Assembly (NCBI RefSeq): GCF_020524165.1
Contig: NZ_JAIVKU010000003.1
Coordinates: forward strand, 576,135 to 640,134
Direction of reading: 5' to 3'
Source: Guptibacillus hwajinpoensis
Lineage (GTDB): Bacteria; Bacillota; Bacilli; Bacillales; Guptibacillaceae
Length of the DNA: 64,000 bases
Shown here: piece after piece, positions 53,800-62,338 of the stretch
How the letters are laid out: each line of letters begins with the position of its first letter
Numbering within the stretch: the first letter of the stretch is position 1
Translations under genes and position numbers: made by a program
The notes under the pieces: generated by a model
Told to the model about the DNA's origin: nothing
The model's database searches: none
Seen by the model: the letters and a program-made list of their open reading frames with translations, nothing else

Positions 53800-54630
53800 A
53801 TGCCTGAATTACCAGAAGTAGAAACGGTTAAACGCACACTAGAAGGTTTGATTGTTGGGAAGAAGGTCACAAATGTGGTTGTAAAGTGGCCTAAAATCAT
53901 TAAGAAACCAGATGATGTTGAAGCCTTCAAAATGAAAGTGATTGGTCAGAAGTTTACAGGAGTCGAAAGAAGAGGGAAGTTTTTAAAACTGGTCCTTGAA
54001 GATGATGTGATTGTCTCTCACCTTCGTATGGAAGGAAAATATAAATTGTCAGCTACTGATGAAGATTTTGATCATCATACGCATGTGTTTTTTACATTTG
54101 ATGATGGAACAGAGCTGCGATACCATGATGTACGGAAGTTTGGAACAATGCATCTTTTTCCAATTGGAATAGAGGAAAAGGTGCTGCCACTCGCACAGCT
54201 CGGTCATGAACCGTTTTCAGAACAGTTTACCCCTGAAGTATTACAAAAGGGATTTCAAAAAACCTCTAGAAAAATAAAAACAGTGTTATTAGATCAAACC
54301 CTTGTTGTAGGACTAGGAAATATCTATGTAGATGAAGCGTTGTTTAAAGCTGGCATTCATCCAGAGCGCATCGCTTCTTCCCTTACAAATAAAGAAATTG
54401 ATAAGCTTAGAGATGAGATCGTTCATACGTTAGCAGATGCGGTAAACAAGGGTGGGAGTACGATACGCTCTTATGTGAATAGCCAAGGAAAAGTGGGGAC
54501 GTATCAAGAAAGCCTATTCGTATATGGACGTGTCGGTAAGGCATGTAAAAACTGTCAACGTGAGCTCGAGAAAATCGTTGTTGGAGGAAGAGGGACAACC
54601 TTTTGTCCAACCTGTCAGGTAAATGAGTGA
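53800..54630 (+). CDS. mutM: Formamidopyrimidine-DNA glycosylase
   Basis: Removes 8-oxoguanine and related lesions and nicks the abasic site. The 276-aa protein begins MPELPEVETV, with catalytic Pro2 and Glu3, has the conserved lysine in MEGKYKL, the GNIYVDEALF helix-turn region near 170 and a C-terminal C4 zinc finger (CKNC ... CPTC). It follows polA by 20 bp. Confidence 0.97.
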   Translation: MPELPEVETVKRTLEGLIVGKKVTNVVVKWPKIIKKPDDVEAFKMKVIGQKFTGVERRGKFLKLVLEDDVIVSHLRMEGKYKLSATDEDFDHHTHVFFTFDDGTELRYHDVRKFGTMHLFPIGIEEKVLPLAQLGHEPFSEQFTPEVLQKGFQKTSRKIKTVLLDQTLVVGLGNIYVDEALFKAGIHPERIASSLTNKEIDKLRDEIVHTLADAVNKGGSTIRSYVNSQGKVGTYQESLFVYGRVGKACKNCQRELEKIVVGGRGTTFCPTCQVNE

Positions 54631-54647
54631 TTCGTAGCGTTGGATGG

Positions 54648-54689
54648 GCTCCTTTCATATACTATTTAAGATTTTAGTATGGAAGGAGC
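54648..54689 (+). promoter_or_regulatory. Hairpin that covers the ytaF ribosome binding site
   Basis: Left arm from 54648 (GCTCCTTTCATATACTA) pairs, with one bulge and one mismatch, with right arm 54675-54689 (TAGTATGGAAGGAGC). The right arm contains the GGAAGGAG ribosome binding site of ytaF. No T run follows, so a translational rather than terminating role is likely. Confidence 0.5.
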
Positions 54690-54695
54690 TCGCCT

Positions 54696-55328
54696 ATGTA
54701 CTGGGTTTCTCTTTTTTTCTTAGCGTTTGCAGTAAGTGTAGATGGTTTTGGAGTTGGCTTAACGTATGGCCTTCGAAGGATGAAAATTCCTTTTAAGTCG
54801 ATTCTTATCATTTCGATTTGTTCGGCGATCTCCATGTTAATCGCAATGGGATTTGGCTCACTTTTACAGTTATGGATTTCAGATATAGTAGCTCAGCGAA
54901 TTGGTGGCGGTATTCTTATCGTACTCGGTGGATGGGTGTTATATCAAATGATTCGTAACAACAAAGACGTTGAAAAAACGGTTTCTGAGCGTATTCTTCT
55001 TCATTACGAAATCCGCTCGCTCGGAGTGGTTATCAGTATTTTAAGAAAACCAACAACGGCAGATTTTGATGATTCTGGTACAATAACAGGCATTGAAGCA
55101 ATCATGCTTGGAGCTGCGTTATCCCTTGATGCGTTTGGAGCTGGAATAGGTGCGTCAATGGTTGGGTTTCCTCCAATTGAAACGTCTCTATTGATTGCCT
55201 GTATGAGTTCATTGTTTTTGCTCTCAGGATTAAAGTTCGGAAACCTTACTTCGAACATTAAATGGATGGATAAACTATCATTTGTACCAGGATGCCTACT
55301 CATAATCTTAGGATTTATGAGAATGTAG
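54696..55328 (+). CDS. ytaF: Sporulation membrane protein YtaF (MntP-like)
   Basis: A 210-aa protein with about six hydrophobic helices related to the MntP manganese exporter group. It has two similar halves, each with a conserved Asp in a membrane helix: AFAVSVDGFGVGLTYGLR and ALSLDAFGAGIGASMVG. In B. subtilis ytaF is a sporulation gene in the same place. Metal transport is inferred from the family only. Confidence 0.9.
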   Translation: MYWVSLFFLAFAVSVDGFGVGLTYGLRRMKIPFKSILIISICSAISMLIAMGFGSLLQLWISDIVAQRIGGGILIVLGGWVLYQMIRNNKDVEKTVSERILLHYEIRSLGVVISILRKPTTADFDDSGTITGIEAIMLGAALSLDAFGAGIGASMVGFPPIETSLLIACMSSLFLLSGLKFGNLTSNIKWMDKLSFVPGCLLIILGFMRM

Positions 55329-55343
55329 GGAAGGGGGAAGACA

Positions 55344-55937
55344 ATGGATATTGGACTTACCGGTGGAATTGCTAGCGGAAAAAGTACTGTAGCTGAGATG
55401 ATTCGACGCTATGATTTACCAATTGTTGATGCAGACGTGATGGCACGAAAAGTCGTTGAACCTGGTGAGCCAGCACTTGAAAAGATCTTTCAATTGTTTG
55501 GAGAAGACATGAGAGCGGAAGATGGCGGGCTTGATCGAAAGAAGTTAGGTTCCGTCATCTTTAAAGATGAGGAGAAGCGAAAGGTTTTAAATCGAGTTCT
55601 TCACCCTGCTATTCGAAAAGAAATGCTTGATCAAGCAGCAGCTTTTAAAGAACAGGGAAACGAGCATGTTATTTTCGATATTCCGCTGTTATTTGAAAGT
55701 CAGCTAACTCATATGGTTGATCAAACCCTTCTCGTTTATGTCGATGCAAAAACCCAGCTATCGAGATTAGTTGAAAGGGATGGGAGTACCGAAGAAGAGG
55801 CTTTTGATCGCATTCAATCGCAAATGCCTATTGAAAAAAAGAAAGATCTGGCTGATGAGGTGATTGATAACACCGGTACACGTGAAAAGACGGAAGAACA
55901 GCTTAACAACATTCTGAAAAAATGGGGAATAATATGA
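55344..55937 (+). CDS. coaE: Dephospho-CoA kinase
   Basis: Last step of coenzyme A synthesis. The 197-aa P-loop kinase has GLTGGIASGKSTVAEM at the N terminus, the DADVMARKVVEPGEPA segment, LHPAIR and the DIPLLFES region near 111-118. Begins 15 bp after ytaF and closes the polA cluster. Confidence 0.97.
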   Translation: MDIGLTGGIASGKSTVAEMIRRYDLPIVDADVMARKVVEPGEPALEKIFQLFGEDMRAEDGGLDRKKLGSVIFKDEEKRKVLNRVLHPAIRKEMLDQAAAFKEQGNEHVIFDIPLLFESQLTHMVDQTLLVYVDAKTQLSRLVERDGSTEEEAFDRIQSQMPIEKKKDLADEVIDNTGTREKTEEQLNNILKKWGII

Positions 55938-55939
55938 TG

Positions 55940-55978
55940 AAAAACACGTCTAAAACGGCGTGTTTTTTTGTTTTTTTA
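55940..55978 (+). terminator. Terminator of the polA-coaE run
   Basis: An 11-bp stem (55940-55950 with 55957-55967, one G-U pair) followed by T-rich sequence. Confidence 0.88.
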
Positions 55979-56045
55979 TAGTCAAGCGCTTAGATAAATA
56001 GGATCTACAAAAATAGTGTAAATTAATCTTTTCATTTGCATATTA

Positions 56046-56088
56046 TATGTTATACTAATTTTGTGATAGGGGAAATAAGTATAACACA
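56046..56088. promoter_or_regulatory. Two CcpN-type boxes before gapB
   Basis: TATGTTATACT at 56046-56056 and, on the other strand, TGTGTTATACT at 56078-56088 both fit the CcpN pattern TRTGHYATAYW. The first includes a TATACT that can act as the gapB -10. CcpN represses gapB on glucose in B. subtilis. Confidence 0.62.
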
Positions 56089-56110
56089 TATGTGGCGGGA
56101 GGAACGCTGA

Positions 56111-57139
56111 ATGAAATCAAGAGTAGCGATTAATGGCTTTGGAAGAATTGGGCGAATGGTTTTTAGAAAGGCAATGATGGAAGATAGTTTGGAAGTTGTA
56201 GCAATTAACGCTAGCTATCCGCCAGAAACGCTCAGCCATTTAATTAAATATGATAGCATTCACGGTACATTTGATGGAGAGGTTACACCAGTTGAGAATG
56301 GAATAAAGATTAACAATAAAAAAGTGGTTGTTTTAAATAATCGTGACCCTAAAAGTCTTCCTTGGAAAGAAATGGGGATCGATATTGTCATTGAAGCTAC
56401 CGGAAAGTTTCGTACGAGAGAAGAAGCTGCTTATCATATTGAGGCAGGAGCAACAAAAGTAATCATTACCGCACCTGGTAAGAATGAAGATCTGACAATC
56501 GTAATGGGTATAAATGAAAGCGAATACAACGATGAACAACATCACGTTTTATCTAATGCTTCCTGTACAACCAATTGTCTTGCTCCAGTCGTTCAGGTAC
56601 TTGATAAGTCGTTTGGAATTGTTTCAGGTATGATGACTACGGTGCATGCATACACAAATGATCAAAAAAACATTGATAATCCACACAAAGATTTAAGGAG
56701 AGCTCGTGCTTGTGGTCAGTCAATTATCCCTACCTCGACAGGCGCAGCTAAAGCGATTTCAAAGGTATTGCCACATTTAGAAGGAAAACTGAATGGAATG
56801 TCGCTTCGTGTACCGACACCTAATGTTTCCTTAGTAGACCTGGTTGTAGATCTTAAGAAAGAAGTAACCATTGAACAGATAAATGATGCTTTAAAGGCTG
56901 CTTCGGAAGGGCCGCTAAGAGGTATTCTTGGTTACTCTGATGAACCATTAGTATCAATTGACTATAACGGCAATGCGCATTCTTCTATTGTAGATGGACT
57001 GTCGACAATGGTAGTTGAAAACAAAAAAGTAAAGGTGCTTGCCTGGTATGACAATGAATGGGGATATTCTTGTCGAGTTGTGGATATGGCAAAGTACGTA
57101 GGAGAACGAATTCCTGAGAGGTTGAAAGTGAGCGTATAG
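56111..57139 (+). CDS. gapB: Gluconeogenic glyceraldehyde-3-phosphate dehydrogenase GapB
   Basis: Reduces 1,3-bisphosphoglycerate to glyceraldehyde 3-phosphate, preferring NADPH, during gluconeogenesis. The 342-aa protein has INGFGRIGRMVFRKA at the N terminus and the catalytic cysteine in SNASCTTNCLAP near 153. It is GapB rather than GapA by its place between coaE and speD and by the CcpN-type boxes upstream. In B. subtilis it is co-transcribed with speD; here a terminator and 334 bp separate the two. Confidence 0.93.
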   Translation: MKSRVAINGFGRIGRMVFRKAMMEDSLEVVAINASYPPETLSHLIKYDSIHGTFDGEVTPVENGIKINNKKVVVLNNRDPKSLPWKEMGIDIVIEATGKFRTREEAAYHIEAGATKVIITAPGKNEDLTIVMGINESEYNDEQHHVLSNASCTTNCLAPVVQVLDKSFGIVSGMMTTVHAYTNDQKNIDNPHKDLRRARACGQSIIPTSTGAAKAISKVLPHLEGKLNGMSLRVPTPNVSLVDLVVDLKKEVTIEQINDALKAASEGPLRGILGYSDEPLVSIDYNGNAHSSIVDGLSTMVVENKKVKVLAWYDNEWGYSCRVVDMAKYVGERIPERLKVSV

Positions 57140-57149
57140 GTTTAAGAGG

Positions 57150-57182
57150 GAAGGAGTAGGAGCGATCCTGCTTCTTTTTTTT
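57150..57182 (+). terminator. Terminator of gapB
   Basis: A 12-bp stem with G-U pairs (57150-57161 with 57166-57177, loop GCGA) followed by a T run. Confidence 0.82.
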
Positions 57183-57301
57183 GATTAAGGGCGGCGGATG
57201 CAGGATATTTCTAGTATAAATTGGATATATTTTAAATATTGCTGATTCACTAACTATGTAAAAGAGGATGAAGAGAAGTAAGGGTAGTAATTAATTTATT
57301 C

Positions 57302-57330
57302 TTGCAAATCTATTTTAAAAGCCTTATACT
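57302..57330 (+). promoter_or_regulatory. SigA promoter of speD
   Basis: TTGCAA (57302-57307), 17 bp and TATACT (57325-57330). Transcription would start near 57337, leaving a leader of about 137 nt. From 57183 to 57301 I see nothing further. Confidence 0.68.
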
Positions 57331-57336
57331 ATTTTT

Positions 57337-57473
57337 CGTGAACTTCTTTTATAGCAATTTGGCATTGAAAACTACTTAAAGGGTTAGGACCTCATCGGAC
57401 TAACTTTCCCCCGTGGTGGATTTTCAATACCGCATGCTTTAGGCATGAGTAAATTTAAAGGGGGAATTTTGCT
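57337..57473 (+). ncRNA. Structured leader RNA of speD, possible cis-regulator
   Basis: Three stems are visible. An outer helix joins 57361-57371 with 57421-57431 (10 of 11 pairs). It encloses a hairpin, GTTAG at 57383-57387 with CTAAC at 57400-57404, extended by G-U pairs. A second hairpin follows: CATGC at 57433-57437 with GCATG at 57443-57447. TTCCCCC at 57406-57412 is complementary to GGGGGAA at 57460-57466, which is the ribosome binding site. I cannot assign it to a known riboswitch class. Confidence 0.55.
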
Positions 57474-57863
57474 ATGGATACAATGGGACGTCACGTCATT
57501 GCTGAACTATGGGGCTGTGACACTGAAAAATTAAACAACATGAAATTTATCGAAGAAACGTTTGTCGAAGCTGCTCTTAAATCTGGTGCAGAGGTTCGTG
57601 AAGTAGCATTTCATAAATTTGCACCACAGGGTGTAAGTGGTGTGGTCATTATTTCTGAATCACACTTAACGATTCACAGTTTCCCTGAGCATGGTTATGC
57701 AAGTATTGATGTGTATACATGTGGTGATCTTGATCCAAACGTAGCTGCAAATTATATTGCAGATGCACTTGGAGCGGATACGCGTGAAAACATTGAACTT
57801 CCACGAGGTATGGGCCCAGTAAAACCAAAAGTAAGAGAAGAACAGTCTGCGTTTACTTCATAA
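57474..57863 (+). CDS. speD: S-adenosylmethionine decarboxylase proenzyme
   Basis: Makes decarboxylated SAM, the aminopropyl donor for spermidine. The 129-aa proenzyme cleaves itself at the Glu-Ser bond in [17 protein letters not shown] (about 62-78), turning the serine into the pyruvoyl group. The length matches the bacterial class 1B enzyme, and the sequence is near-identical to B. subtilis SpeD. It has its own promoter and a long structured leader. Confidence 0.97.
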   Translation: MDTMGRHVIAELWGCDTEKLNNMKFIEETFVEAALKSGAEVREVAFHKFAPQGVSGVVIISESHLTIHSFPEHGYASIDVYTCGDLDPNVAANYIADALGADTRENIELPRGMGPVKPKVREEQSAFTS

Positions 57864-57877
57864 TTATACAACGAATG

Positions 57878-57905
57878 AAAGGGTGCCTCAGGTGCCCTTT
57901 TTTAT
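57878..57905 (+). terminator. Terminator of speD
   Basis: A 10-bp stem AAAGGGTGCC with GGTGCCCTTT (two G-U pairs) followed by TTTTATTTT. Confidence 0.88.
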
Positions 57906-58013
57906 TTTATCCAGGACTAGTTCTCAGATCAGGATGAAGGGGAATTCCGCTCGATCTCGTTGATTTATCAGTCATTTATTGCTATCCTTAAAAAAAATAG
58001 AGGAGGACCAGGG

Positions 58014-58403
58014 GTGGGAATAAAAGAATTTTTCAGCAATCGTTCTGAAACAGGGGAAAGGCATCACGTTGATGCACTGAAAACGCACTATTTTAAAGCG
58101 ACAAAAGAACAGGCTTTCACAGAAGCAAAAGCCATTCTTCAAAAACACTACAAAGGTGAAATCGTGACGAATTCACCCGAACGTGGAGAGTTTGTCTTTC
58201 AAGTGAAGGGGCCTAAAAAAGCATTAATCGTTGTAACTGTCGTAACCGTGCGCGCTTATAAAACAGCGGTTGATTTTTCCGTTTCAACAGAAACCCCCTT
58301 ACCGGTAGATTTCGGTTTTAGCAAAAAGGTGATTGAAACCATTTATTCAGATTTGAAGAAAAAATTAACGTTGATCGGAACAGGCATTTCAGAGCAATTT
58401 TAG
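58014..58403 (+). CDS. Conserved-looking cytoplasmic protein of unknown function
   Basis: A 129-aa soluble protein (VGIKEFFSNRSETGERHHVD at the start). I do not recognise the domain. An in-frame TTG at 57960 would add 18 residues, but AGGAGG at 58001-58006 is 7 bp before the GTG at 58014. It is placed between speD and nrdR, where B. subtilis has no gene. Confidence 0.65.
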   Translation: MGIKEFFSNRSETGERHHVDALKTHYFKATKEQAFTEAKAILQKHYKGEIVTNSPERGEFVFQVKGPKKALIVVTVVTVRAYKTAVDFSVSTETPLPVDFGFSKKVIETIYSDLKKKLTLIGTGISEQF

Positions 58404-58477
58404 TGAGAGGTGTGCCATAGCACATTTTATGCTAAAATAAGAAATAGAAATCTTGTTCGTTTAGTGGAGATGATCTA

Positions 58478-58936
58478 ATGCGCTGTCCCAACTGCAATCA
58501 TAATGGTACAAGAGTGCTTGACTCCAGACCGGTTCACGAAGGCCGGTCGATCCGCAGGCGCCGCGAATGTGAATCGTGTACTTATCGATTTACAACGTTT
58601 GAAACAGTTGAAGAAATACCGCTTATTGTAGTGAAAAAAGATGGAGCTAGGGAAGAGTTTAGCCGGGAAAAGATTCTTCGAGGTTTAATAAAAGCCTGTG
58701 AGAAAAGACCTGTGCCACTCGAAAAACTTGAAACCATTGTGAACGAAATAGAACGCGATCTTCGCAACCAGGGCGCTTCTGAGATTAGTAGCGATACTGT
58801 AGGTGAGCTTGTGATGGATCAGCTTGCAAAAGTTGATGAAGTCGCTTACGTTCGATTTGCTTCTGTTTATCGCCAGTTTAAAGATATCAATGTGTTTATT
58901 CGTGAGCTTAAAGAATTAATTAACAGAGCGGAGTAG
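58478..58936 (+). CDS. nrdR: Ribonucleotide reductase repressor NrdR
   Basis: Represses ribonucleotide reductase genes according to dATP/ATP. The 152-aa protein has an N-terminal zinc ribbon (CPNC ... CESC, residues 3-34) with the basic [11 protein letters not shown] stretch and an ATP-cone domain (about 48-138; [20 protein letters not shown]). Synteny upstream of dnaB matches B. subtilis ytcG. Confidence 0.96.
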   Translation: MRCPNCNHNGTRVLDSRPVHEGRSIRRRRECESCTYRFTTFETVEEIPLIVVKKDGAREEFSREKILRGLIKACEKRPVPLEKLETIVNEIERDLRNQGASEISSDTVGELVMDQLAKVDEVAYVRFASVYRQFKDINVFIRELKELINRAE

Positions 58937-58943
58937 GGAAAAG

Positions 58944-58967
58944 GAGCTTAGTGTAAGCTCTTTTTTT
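58944..58967 (+). terminator. Terminator of nrdR
   Basis: A 7-bp stem GAGCTTA with TAAGCTC, GTG loop, followed by T7. Confidence 0.85.
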
Positions 58968-59071
58968 GTACGTCAATAATACAAGATCGTTACGGTTCAA
59001 GCCTTGCTTGATGTTCAGTTTTAGGCTATAAGTAAGTTAGAAAATCTAAGAGGAATGTAAAGGTGAAGCAT

Positions 59072-60415
59072 ATGCATTGGAAAGAACTCCTTCCTGTTGA
59101 TACGCTTCAAATCGAGGCGTGTGGAATATTGCATGAATATGATAGGAATGTCTTAACCCTGTTATATCAGCCTTTGATTGGTGCTGGTGCATATAGTCTG
59201 TATATGACAATGTGGAGCGCTCACGAACAACAGGATAGTTTAGTCACGAAAATGACTCATCACCATTTAGTGCTGATGATGAGATGGGATACAAAGAAAT
59301 TGCTTGAAGAGCGCCGTAAGTTAGAAGGAATCGGGTTGTTGAAAACTTTCCTCAAAAAAGGAGAAGACCCGAGGCACTTTACTTACGAGCTTCAGCCGCC
59401 GCTAACACCTGATCGCTTTTTTAATGACGGTGTTTTAAATATTTACTTGTTCAATCGACTAGGACGTAATCGTTACCATGATTTGAAAAATTACTTTTCA
59501 GTCGAAAAGCCTGATCTGACTGAATATAAGGATATGACGGCTTCATTTAATGAAGTATACGATTCGCTCCATCCATCTGAGATGACTGCAGGGTATGAGG
59601 AAGAAGACGTTCGGGAGGTTGCTAGTCGAAACGATAACAAAGGTCTTGTCTTCACTTCATCTGCATTTGACTTTGATGTGATGAAACAGCACATCTCTGA
59701 TATGATTGTGACAGAGACGATGTTTACTGATTCGGTTAAGAAAACAATTGAGCGACTCGCTTTTGTGTATAAGATTGAGCCTTACGAAATGGGACGCATC
59801 GTAGAGCAGGCGGCTATCCATCATGACGAGCTTTCGGATGATCTTCTACGGAAAGAAGTAAGTAGTTGGTTTGCTCTTGAAAATAGAGGGAAGGTACCGG
59901 CACTCCAATATAGACGCCAGCCTGCTGCCCTACAAGAATTTCATACTAGAGAACCCGTAACGGAAGAAGAAAAGGCCGCTCAGCGTTATGAACAAATGAC
60001 GCCTTATGACATTCTTCAACGTGCAGCTGAAGGTGGCAAGCCATCAGAAGCAGACATGAAACTCGTAGAGCGCATCATGGATGAACAGAAGCTGACCCCC
60101 GGGGTGATGAATGTTCTTCTTGATTTTATTATTGAAACACAGGATAAGAAGCTCTCAAAAAACTACGTAGAAAAATTTGCGAGTCACTGGGCTAGGGCTA
60201 GGGTAAAGACAGTGAGAGAAGCGATGAATCTTGCCCTCAAAGAACTTCAGCAGCCAAAGAAAAAACCAGCTTCACGCGGAAAAGGAAGTTCTCCAACTCG
60301 AAAAGATAAAGTTCCAGAATGGATATCAGAGCAAAAAGAACCTGATATGTCTCATGAAGAGCGCTCAGAAAAGCAGGATCAGCTGAAAAAGATGCTAAGC
60401 AAATACAAAAAATAA
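59072..60415 (+). CDS. dnaB: Replication initiation and membrane attachment protein DnaB
   Basis: Firmicute-specific initiation protein that with DnaD and DnaI loads the replicative helicase. The 447-aa protein has an N-terminal winged-helix domain (MHWKELLPVDTLQI ... LYQPLIGAGAYSLYMTMW) and a C-terminal DnaB/DnaD-like region (about 315-400) followed by a basic linker. A GTG at 59063 is in frame, but AAAGGTG is best spaced for the ATG at 59072, which matches the family start. dnaI follows by 15 bp. Confidence 0.95.
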   Translation: MHWKELLPVDTLQIEACGILHEYDRNVLTLLYQPLIGAGAYSLYMTMWSAHEQQDSLVTKMTHHHLVLMMRWDTKKLLEERRKLEGIGLLKTFLKKGEDPRHFTYELQPPLTPDRFFNDGVLNIYLFNRLGRNRYHDLKNYFSVEKPDLTEYKDMTASFNEVYDSLHPSEMTAGYEEEDVREVASRNDNKGLVFTSSAFDFDVMKQHISDMIVTETMFTDSVKKTIERLAFVYKIEPYEMGRIVEQAAIHHDELSDDLLRKEVSSWFALENRGKVPALQYRRQPAALQEFHTREPVTEEEKAAQRYEQMTPYDILQRAAEGGKPSEADMKLVERIMDEQKLTPGVMNVLLDFIIETQDKKLSKNYVEKFASHWARARVKTVREAMNLALKELQQPKKKPASRGKGSSPTRKDKVPEWISEQKEPDMSHEERSEKQDQLKKMLSKYKK

Positions 60416-60430
60416 AGCGGGGTGAAATGT

Positions 60431-61363
60431 ATGGAATCCATCCAGGAATCGTTTAATAAAATGCCGGGGAATAAAAAGTTTCAGGAACAATATCAAGAAA
60501 TGAAAAAAGCGATTATGGCAGATGAAGACATTCAAGCATTTATCCAGGAGCAGGATGAAGTTGATGAGAAAATGATTGATCGAAGTCTCGCAAGGTTGTA
60601 TGAATACACGACGCAGGCTAAGCGCTGTGAAGGCTGCCCGGGTCTATCAAACTGTATCAATATGATGGAGGGATACGAGCCTGAGCTGTTTATCAATCGT
60701 TCCGTCATCGACATACGCTATAACCGTTGCCCAACTAGGATTGAAGAAGATAAGAATAAGAAACGGAATGAAATGATTCAGAGCTACTATATTCCAAAAG
60801 AAATTCTAGAAGCGACTTTTGCAGATCTTGATGATGAGGATCCTGTGCGGCTTGAAGCGATTGGCACTGCGATTCAATACGTCGAGGACTTTGTCCCAGG
60901 TGAAACCAAGAAAGGTCTCTACATCCACGGCGGTTTTGGCGTTGGCAAAACCTTTATTCTGGGGGCTATTGCGAATCAGTTAGCGAAGGAAAAAGGCGTT
61001 CGTTCGCAGTTTATTTATACTCCTGATTTCTTCCGACAAATGAAAAGTGCGATACAAGATCAAACGATTGACGAAAAGTTAGATTACTTAAAAGAGACAC
61101 CTTTATTAATCCTTGATGATATTGGAGCTGAAAATATCTCGAGTTGGGTAAGGGACGATATACTTGGTGCCCTACTCCAATATCGAATGACAGAAGGATT
61201 ACCAACGCTCTATTCTTCTAATCTAGATTATACCTTGTTAGAAGACCACCTCGCTTATTCTCATAAAAGTGGAATTGAAGAAACAAAAGCAAAGCGAATC
61301 ATGGAAAGAATTAAGCACTTTACTACTCCGGTCTTTTTGCAAGGTAAAAATAGAAGAGTCTAA
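60431..61363 (+). CDS. dnaI: Primosomal helicase loader DnaI
   Basis: AAA+ ATPase that loads the replicative helicase. The 310-aa protein has an N-terminal zinc-binding region (CEGCPGLSNC near 64-73) and a AAA+ domain with Walker A GGFGVGKTFILGA near 166-178 and Walker B LLILDDIGAEN near 222. The ATG at 60431 is chosen over the GTG at 60422 by the GGGGTG spacing and the MESIQESF start. Co-transcribed with dnaB. Confidence 0.96.
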   Translation: MESIQESFNKMPGNKKFQEQYQEMKKAIMADEDIQAFIQEQDEVDEKMIDRSLARLYEYTTQAKRCEGCPGLSNCINMMEGYEPELFINRSVIDIRYNRCPTRIEEDKNKKRNEMIQSYYIPKEILEATFADLDDEDPVRLEAIGTAIQYVEDFVPGETKKGLYIHGGFGVGKTFILGAIANQLAKEKGVRSQFIYTPDFFRQMKSAIQDQTIDEKLDYLKETPLLILDDIGAENISSWVRDDILGALLQYRMTEGLPTLYSSNLDYTLLEDHLAYSHKSGIEETKAKRIMERIKHFTTPVFLQGKNRRV

Positions 61364-61391
61364 AGTCTTCCTTTGGAAGACTTTTTTTGTT
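61362..61391 (+). terminator. Terminator of dnaBI
   Basis: A perfect 10-bp stem AAAGTCTTCC with GGAAGACTTT, 3-nt loop, followed by TTTTT. Confidence 0.9.
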
Positions 61392-61459
61392 GTTCTATAC
61401 ATCATTTCTGTTTTTAAGCCATATAGATTTTAGTAAGAAGGTGGACAGGGGGGGAAAAA

Positions 61460-62284
61460 GTGGTTTCAATAACATTTAATCAACAAGCAGATTTTCAATT
61501 TGTTTATGAACAGTTGATAAAGGTTATAAATGTTCAAGAAAAAATTTCCGTGAACGAGCCAGACCTAACTCTATCTATAAAAGTAGAGCCTTATAATTCA
61601 AAGTTGTGCCATCACATCTCCCAATGCATCGTCCGCTGTGTTAGCACAATCTATGAGAAACAGTGGATGAAAAAAATATTAACAACAAAGTACTTTTATC
61701 AAGATAAAGATGAAATTAGTGAAATTACAGCAATTGCAAAAAGTATTGGAGAGGGAAACAAAGAAGAACTTCCTGGCGCTGATCGCTACACAAATCGGAT
61801 GGATTTATTGCATCGTTCAACGGTTTCTTGTATTGAACAGGGTGGAACGATCATGTTTGACTCTTATTTAAGGTTTCGAACAGGTCCATATCGTGCCCTC
61901 TTAACAGAATTGATTGGTGAAGCGATTGATGAGTATAAGCTTGAACAAGAATACCAGAACTTTGTAGAAGCGCTAAGGCAACTTCTCAAAGCACGGGAAA
62001 CGGTTCAAGAAAAAGTTGTGGTTGTGTTTGATCGTAGCTATAGCTTATATGATCTTAATGGGAAAAAGCTTAATGGCCTTTACGAGCCGCTTGATCATAT
62101 TCCGAATGGGCTTTCTTTGGAAGATATTGATCCTGAAATATTATTGCCGCTTTTGATTCTAGCACCAAATAAAATTTATTTGTATACTGAGGATGCGGAA
62201 GAAGGGTTAGCTCAAACTATACGAAATGTTTTTGAAGAACGGTTATGTTTTTTTCCGTTGCAGCTGTTTAAAAAAAATTTTTGA
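61460..62284 (+). CDS. ytxC: Sporulation-associated protein YtxC
   Basis: A 274-aa soluble protein of the YtxC family, at the same place between dnaI and thrS as in B. subtilis. It has a helical central region (YRALLTELIGEAIDEYKLEQE) and no motif that tells its function. The start is a GTG behind a G-rich ribosome binding site (GGGGGGG). Confidence 0.88.
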   Translation: MVSITFNQQADFQFVYEQLIKVINVQEKISVNEPDLTLSIKVEPYNSKLCHHISQCIVRCVSTIYEKQWMKKILTTKYFYQDKDEISEITAIAKSIGEGNKEELPGADRYTNRMDLLHRSTVSCIEQGGTIMFDSYLRFRTGPYRALLTELIGEAIDEYKLEQEYQNFVEALRQLLKARETVQEKVVVVFDRSYSLYDLNGKKLNGLYEPLDHIPNGLSLEDIDPEILLPLLILAPNKIYLYTEDAEEGLAQTIRNVFEERLCFFPLQLFKKNF

Positions 62285-62303
62285 GGCAATCATTAAAATA
62301 AGC

Positions 62304-62332
62304 TTGATTTTCACAAGTACACTACTTATAAT
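62304..62332 (+). promoter_or_regulatory. SigA promoter of thrS
   Basis: TTGATT (62304-62309), 17 bp and a perfect TATAAT (62327-62332). Confidence 0.75.
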
Positions 62333-62338
62333 ACCTAC

